A DNA stretch of 64,000 nt, from contig LR990053.1 in assembly GCA_905147135.1 (NCBI GenBank), positions 13,280,501 through 13,344,500 of the forward strand, written 5' to 3'. Each line of letters begins with the position of its first letter. Position 1 is the first letter of the stretch. This DNA comes from Blastobasis lacticolella (lineage: Eukaryota; Arthropoda; Insecta; Lepidoptera; Blastobasidae). Position numbers and translations under genes: made by a program. Positions 57,963-64,000 of the stretch are shown here, in pieces. The notes below the pieces were generated by a model. That model did no database searches, was not told where the DNA came from, and was given only the letters and a program-made list of their open reading frames with translations.

Positions 57963-60108
57963 AGGCCAAAAGTAGGGAATGTAACGTTATAAATAAATGT
58001 TAGTGTTTATTTCACTAAGAAAGCTGTAAAATTCGTGGAAGGAGGCACAATGTACAAAGAAAGCATTGTAAACATAAACTAACAATAACGGTTAGATGGA
58101 ACACTAAAATATACAGCACTAAGAGCATCCTACTTTCGCAACACCGATGTAAATCACCAAGATATATTTTCTTTACGAATAAATCACATCGACTTCCTGG
58201 TGATTCCGTCGCGATGCGTGACGGTTCGTAGACAAAACAATCCATTTACAAGATTAGAACACAAGTTATGTTTCAAACGGGACGCCTTCCTTGTCTCCTA
58301 GCTATGCTTATCAAGGTAACATACCATTTGCGAAAGTGTCTGTTCAAAGCTCCGACTGAATCTGCCGCGTGATTAAGAGAGACATGTGCAACTCTAGATG
58401 GAGTTGTTATTATTGGATTTCCCAAAGATTTGTAGGTCATCAATTATCAAAAGTGGTATATACGGCGCGCTATCAAAGTGGGATCCAACCGTTGCCGAAG
58501 TAAATTAAACTTCATCTCAATTTACCAGAAAGTTGACATAAAAATTTAATACTTCCTAGAACATAGTTTTAAATTCGAGAATATGTGAGAAATCCTTGCA
58601 CGTAAAAGTCATTTGAGACTTATGAGAAGAAGTCTATGTAAATGTTGAATGTTTGCTTGACTGCTTTGCTCGATTCTCTTTATCCACAGGTGAGGAAACT
58701 CGTTAATCCGTTAATCGGTAATTAATGAAGTTAAGCATCGGCTTTACGGAACTTTCGTAAAGACAACGATGTTGAAACTACAAGATAGCCCCTTCTTCAA
58801 TTAAAGAAGGGGTTGACTTTTTTCAGCACCGTGTGAGTTATGTCTTGAGTCCAAAAAATCGTGTAGGATAGCTTTGCGAGAAATTGACTGTGTAAAAAGA
58901 AATCATCAGATATCACATTATTGTTTTGGTTTGATATCTGTGAACTGTAATTAAAAAGTTTGACTTTTTAACTATTTAAATTGTAATGGATTACCGAAGT
59001 TAACTATTTGATTAACTGTGTCCACTTCTGCAAAGGCTTTATCATGGGTGTCGGTCGGTACTATCGGTACCCCGACCCTAAACAAAATTTAGACTAAAAT
59101 GACATATTATTTTGTAAAATATTATCAAACGAAGCTTTAAAGACTCCAAAGGCGGAACAGGAAGACTTGCAAAAGTAATTATATTTAAAAAACTCATATA
59201 TTTATTAAATTTATTAATAAGGAAGATAAATTTAAGTTCTTAATCAGGTGCGCAAATTAATGTCGGCAAAAACTGGTATTTGATTATCTCTTTAGTGATC
59301 TGATATATTTAATTAAATCGGCGTCTTTACGAACAGGTGGGAATTTCATTTAACAAATGAGTAAATTATGCTGTTATGGCTATTTGTGTAAGTACATACC
59401 TATTCATCTTCACGTAAGTACACAAGCTTTTAAATTTTTGCCATATTTACGACGGTCAACAAGATCCAAGATCCAAGATCCAGAAACGAAGCACCTTTGC
59501 TGTAAAAAATCATTTATTATGAATTTATTTTCCTCTTCGTCCTCTCCACCATCGCCTTTAAAATCTGATTGTCCCCTAGGTGTTCTTTTTATAATAGAGG
59601 GAATTAACGAACAGGCCACGGGGGGTCACGTGATGGTAAATGGTATTATTTGTTCATGGTATGGTACCTACTTGAAATTATAATCCATGTCACAACTGTG
59701 AATTAGTTCCAGAGATTTCCTCCTGAGTTTACCACTACACAATTTCAAATAGCCCCTTAAGTAAATAATAATAAATGCTTCAATTGGCCACTATTGTGTG
59801 AGAAGAACCCGCGGCCAGACCCCAAGTTGGATCAACATAGTGCTCGCGGGCCCGCCCAGCCTGGCATTGTCGGCTGACCTTGATCGTGTGCGCAGAAGGC
59901 CGCAGCGTTCGTCGACCGCTTATCGATCCGCGGATGGATCACTGACGCGTTTCGAGGCTGTCACTGATTTATGGGCCTACCTGAGATTTAGTGGGCTTTA
60001 GCGCCCTGCGGATTTGTTCACCCACGCATGAGGTCCGCATGCTTTGCACTTTTTGACGTAAGTTTTGATACACGTCAGTGACGAACAAGCAGGAGCGTCG
60101 GTAGTCTT
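57963..60108. other. Upstream DNA with small hairpins
   Basis: At 58760-58812 two short hairpins occur in a row (TTTACGGAACTTTCGTAAA and CCCCTTCTT...AAGAAGGGG), probably a degraded MITE. 59808-59975 is GC-rich and open forward for 67 codons, without a recognised domain. Confidence 0.35.
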
Positions 60109-60158
60109 GACTAACCGGTACGACTCGTAAGGAACGTACTCTTACGGCAAAGGAAAAT

Positions 60159-60475
60159 CATCATCACAGCCCGTAACAGTCCACTGCAGGACTTAGGGCC
60201 TCTCCCACGAAAGGGGAGGTTATTGCCATAATCTACACGCTTGGCAGGCGGGTTGGAGATCGCAGTGTTTATATAATACAATGGAAAATGCTGCTGCCCA
60301 TTTTCCAGACTACGAAGACTCTTGATCTTATGCCTCGAAAACATTAGTCGCCTTGTACGACACCCATGAGTTTAAGGGGTTGGTGCTATTCTACTCTGCC
60401 GGACACCACACGGCCATCTGCCGGACACCACACGGCCATCTGCCGGACACCACACGGCCATCTGCCGGACACCAC
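60159..60475 (-). mobile_element. LINE-K 3' end with 15-bp target duplication
   Basis: ACGGCAAAGGAAAAT occurs at 60144-60158 and 60476-60490, directly flanking the element. The interior (ACTGCAGGACTTAGGGCCTC, GGCGGGTTGGAGATCGCAGT) matches the other LINE-K copies. Its distal end carries four tandem 22-bp units (60396-60475). Confidence 0.7.
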
Positions 60476-60480
60476 ACGGC
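60396..60480. repeat. 22-bp tandem repeat, four units
   Basis: Unit CTGCCGGACACCACACGGCC plus AT, starting at 60396, 60418, 60440 and 60462, an expansion of the motif that ends other LINE-K copies once. Confidence 0.9.
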
Positions 60481-60789
60481 AAAGGAAAATATCGTGAGGA
60501 AATCTGCACATTCAGGCGACTAAATGTGCCAGGCGAGTGAATGCTGGTCAGGTTATTGTTAATAGTCAGTCGCTCTACAGTAATTATCTGATCTGCCAAA
60601 TCGCTAAGTTGATTATTAGTGACAAGCAAGCAGACAACACACATGGTGGAAAGTTGTAGGCTCGTTTCTTGAAAGCCCCAATGTCGTATCGGCTTAGGAA
60701 TACCGCTGGAAAGATCAAATCATAGTGTTGTCGTACACGACAAGAAGTTTCATGAGAAGCAAAGAGTAGTCAACTGCCATTCAAGCTGC

Positions 60790-60925
60790 CTGTCCACTGG
60801 AGCAGAGAGGAGCGAAGCTGTGCCAATATTAACCAATGTAAATGCATAAAATCTTCGTTCCACTTCAGTTGGTTAATATTGGCACAGTCTCGCTCCGCTT
60901 CGCTCCTCTCCGCTCCAGTGGACAG
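60790..60925. mobile_element. MITE with long inverted ends
   Basis: CTGTCCACTGGAGCAGAGAG with GAGCGAAG...CTGTGCCAATATTAACCAA on the left is mirrored by TTGGTTAATATTGGCACAG...CCGCTCCAGTGGACAG on the right; about 136 bp with a short unpaired middle. Superfamily uncertain. Confidence 0.75.
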
Positions 60926-61111
60926 ATCCTCATCCAGGTGTTACGGAGGTAAAGACAACAATCAAAATGAATAAAAAAAATTGCAAAAAGAACATTGAAT
61001 CGACGTCATTTGGCTATTTTGGGTACGGTTCTGCTAATTTGCAAATCATCACCGACCCATTAACATTCGGTTGCAATTGGAAAAAATAACATTTTGCTAA
61101 TTGGCCCTATT

Positions 61112-61192
61112 GTAGGAGTTGCAAATTCTGATGAACGAACGGTGGCTCTATCACCAAGGAGAATACATAGTGATCAATTAGGGTCAAACAGT
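61112..61192. repeat. Element E copy 2
   Basis: GGAGTTGCAAATTCTGATGA with ACGAACGGTGGC and AGTGATCAATTAGGGTCAAA; see 57872-57962. Confidence 0.5.
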
Positions 61193-61493
61193 CTGGATTG
61201 TAAAAAATTCTGAGTTAACAATAGGTACATTAAACGCAATTACAACACATGCATGACTAACGTCTACATGGGAAATACGAACATGAAGTACTTTTTGCTA
61301 ATGAAAACTGGGCTCGATATGCTAAACTGCATGGTACAAGGATCTCATTTGTAAATCCTACTTATCTACGTAACTTTTAGTAGACAGTATCTGTTTTCAA
61401 AGTTTTCCAACAAGTTTGGTGACTACATTTATTTTTGCATTTTACAACTTGTTACCTTGTCAGTGACGAATGTGTATCCTGATGGAAATCCAG

Positions 61494-61598
61494 CTATCCG
61501 GTCGTGGCCGCCTCGACCATGATCCAGGATTCGACGACCTCTGTAACCCTATGAACAGGGAAGCCTAACCAGATTGGATCATGGTTACCCATAACGGG
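61494..61598 (-). mobile_element. SINE A fragment
   Basis: CTCGACCATGATCCAGGATT, AACCAGATTGGATCATGGTT and ACCC match the middle of SINE A, with a short deletion. Confidence 0.6.
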
Positions 61599-64000
61599 AA
61601 TCCATTAGATACTCCTATTACTACGTATAACTTAATCTTCTCCAGTTTTCCATGATATGGCTTTTGGACTTACATATACGCAGTATCACACTAGAATTCA
61701 GGTGCGTACTTGTGCGCTACTGTATAACCTGCAGTGTATTATGCGGTATTATGTACACCCACCGCAGTGGCCTTGCTAGGGGACAATGTGCGGGCGCAGT
61801 TCACGGCTCCATTGTATGGAGAGAATACCACAGCGCTGAGCTTTGTACATATGTCGCTTGCTTATATTGCTTAGTATTAAACGGTAAACTTGCTCTCTCA
61901 AGTCCTCGTGACCCAGTACCTACTGTCAGTGCTGTGAGTTTTTGTAGATTCAAATTCATTTATTTCTCATAGACGTAATGAAGGCGATTGTGGCTTGTAA
62001 TTTGGAATAGTTATATATTTTGCTCACAGATACGCGCTTCGAACGCGTCAGCGATTCTGTTGCATAATCTGTATATTATGCAATAGGTACAGATACATAA
62101 ATATGTTACAAGAGTATCTGCCATTCCTCTCGACCTTGCCGAGGCCAGTGGTTCACGGCGATGGAGGTACGGCGTCCATTTACCCGCTGACGCAATACTG
62201 TTTTATCACATCGACTTCTCCAGGGCTACCAAGAAGCAAGACGCTGAAAGAATTTGCATGATCGTTGTAGAGATCATCTTAATAGGTATTTCAAACCGAA
62301 TTGTAACACTTTTGATGGCCATCAAAATGTTTTTTATTGCAATGATCAAGTTAACTGTCAATAATACGACAACGAAACTAATACTTACATCATCATTCAT
62401 TATTTCTAATCAAATTATTCGTGAAAAAGTAAGAAATATATCGAATTCCTATTTATTTATTTAAAACTTCATGCACTGAGACGTCCAATGGCGATCTTAA
62501 AACTAACTTCATAGCTTTATCTACCAGTCAACCGGAGAGATAATAGTATAAAAAATAACAGGGCGGTGCGAGATAAGTTAAAGGCTTCAAACGTATAATT
62601 TGTTTGAACAAGAACATTTTTAACACCAACCTTGCGTTGTATTATCGCAATTATAGCAGGATTCCTAATTAAATGAAATAACTTAAATAATGTTGTTTTC
62701 TATACGTAATGAGTTTAAGCCCGGCTTGCACCAAATTCTGAAATGCGATTAAGAATGACGTTCAACGTTTTTTGCATGAAGTTTTATGTTTTAGTATCAA
62801 GTTAAATACATTTAAGAAATATTGCAATCCGTCCTAAAATTAGTAAAGTATAAGTCTTTGTATATCTTTATAATAGTGTAGATTGAGACCAACAACCCTA
62901 TCAACACGCAAACTAGAGCAGCGCAGCCCCCGATCTCAGATCGCACACTCACTACACGGAGCCAGACTTTGCATAAAAATCTTTATGTGCCAATGCAATA
63001 TCGACACAGTTTATTTTAGGTTTATGTTTTATTTAATTAAACTGCTTCGTGGGATACGTAGACGGGACTATTTATATATTTGTGTTATTAGCTCTTCCAT
63101 GTTTCGGTCTCTACGATATCGCAACGAAAATGATTTTGATTTTGGCTGTGAAGTGATGTATGATCGCGCATATATTTGTAATAAAGGAGTCAGGGGCCCT
63201 TTTCTAACTAATTCTAACATATTCAACTGAATGTGCACAAACGCAGCCGAAAATGACATGGCGTAAATTTTTCTTTCATTATAGTACCTAGTGAAAATTA
63301 AAGACGGCATGCTAGTTATCCAAATTTTATTGCATAGAGAGGCACGCCGTCAGTCTGTCCGCCTGATGGAAAGTGGTACCAGGGCCTCGAGTCCGTTAAG
63401 TTACTACGATCGATCGAATTGTAGTTGGATCGACGGTAGTTTTAATAGCAGAAGAACCCCATGTTATAGACAGCGCAAAGGAAAGACTTCGGGATCCTTA
63501 TCCAAAACGAATACGTGTATGAAAATCTTTCAGAATTCGGACGACTAGTGCATGCTAGATGGTTATACCTCGGACGAACGGATATTACGAATGTCTTGTA
63601 AAAAAATTAACAAAATAAAACGGATACTAAATTAAAATATTGTATTACAATTCAATTCCTAATAAATTCCCTGGAATCGCGAGCACTGTCTATTCTACTT
63701 AACAGCTTCATCCTTACGAATACTTAGTAGGTATTACCATGGTCAGACGAGGCTGAATCTAAATTGCCACATTCCACGTTCCGGGAAGCGATGATGGCTG
63801 GTGATGTATGACTGGATTTGACTGACTGACACAGTAATGCGTGCTTTGGATGTAAAAGATTGTTTGTGAGGCTCTGTGTGGCGCCAAACGGAATCAAATC
63901 AATCGACTCGTTATGGGCTTATCAGTTTGATAAAAAATTGTCTCGAATGCAACAAAGTAATTGTAGGTTAATGCTTCTACAGACAGAAGCTGAATCACAG
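61599..64000. other. Upstream DNA, weak LINE remnants only
   Basis: 62489-62540 (TCTACCAGTCAACCGG, reverse) is a LINE-G tail remnant. 63351-63385 (GTCTGTCCGCCTGATGGAAA) loosely resembles LINE-D. An inverted pair TTGCATAAT/ATTATGCAA lies near 62070. No gene is recognised. Confidence 0.4.

Larger units (their letters stand above)
60109..60600 (+). mobile_element. SINE A copy split by LINE-K
   Basis: The left remnant CTAACCGGTACGACTCGTAA with CTTACGGCAAAGGAAAAT and right part ATCGTGAGGAAATCTGCACA with TTCAGGCGACT and CTACAGTAATTATCTGATCT are SINE A. LINE-K with a 15-bp target duplication lies between. Confidence 0.65.

Noticed and set aside
59798..60001. 67-codon GC-rich forward frame
   Set aside because: No domain recognised; composition alone accounts for the open frame.

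Overview
The window looks like nuclear DNA of a lepidopteran insect (moth or butterfly). It is AT-rich and gene-poor, and it is packed with repeat types typical of that order: short Helitrons that start TC and end CTAG (including a Lep1-like family starting TCCTACTAATATTATAAA), tRNA-headed SINEs, LINE 3' ends with (GAT)n or (TCTA)n tails, and MITEs. Nothing looks bacterial or organellar. Family names for repeats rest on remembered consensus motifs and on comparison between copies in the window; no database search was run.

Only one host gene can be supported, on the minus strand. Its first coding exon (29664-29826) encodes a signal peptide and the start of a propeptide. Its second exon (8635-8857) encodes an M12B/ADAMTS-type propeptide segment with a His-rich stretch and an RARR furin-type site. 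The exon ends fit: exon 1 ends with one base (G) of a codon and exon 2 begins with the remaining two (GT), giving Gly55. They are separated by an intron of about 20.8 kb. The rest of the gene (remaining propeptide, protease domain, thrombospondin repeats) must lie left of position 1 or in exons I could not see. A TATA/initiator pair lies just upstream of the first exon (29919-29948); a CpG-rich block at 31.0-31.4 kb is a second, weaker promoter candidate.

Layout. 1-8.6 kb: intron or downstream gene territory with a 1.05 kb TIR element, a LINE end inserted in a Helitron, and a small MITE. 8.6-29.8 kb: the large intron, containing a complete 4.47 kb LTR element with two apparently identical 527-bp LTRs and no recognisable pol gene, several Helitrons (one nested in another), LINE 3' ends, an 87-bp tandem repeat and a full SINE with 17-bp target duplications. 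29.8-64 kb: upstream or intergenic DNA with no supportable gene, but with two striking long hairpins (39280-39474 and 46471-46889), an R1-clade LINE fragment, a second PIF/Harbinger-like MITE, and SINE copies that have themselves been hit by later insertions.

The strongest observations are the phase-matched two-exon ADAMTS-type model, the young non-autonomous LTR element, the two long hairpins, and the repeated insertion of other elements into copies of one T-tailed SINE family (called SINE A here). Other labels used below: LINE-D, LINE-K, LINE-B, LINE-G and LINE-H (3'-end families), S2 (a second SINE), Helitron-C, and elements E and F. These are local names, not database names.
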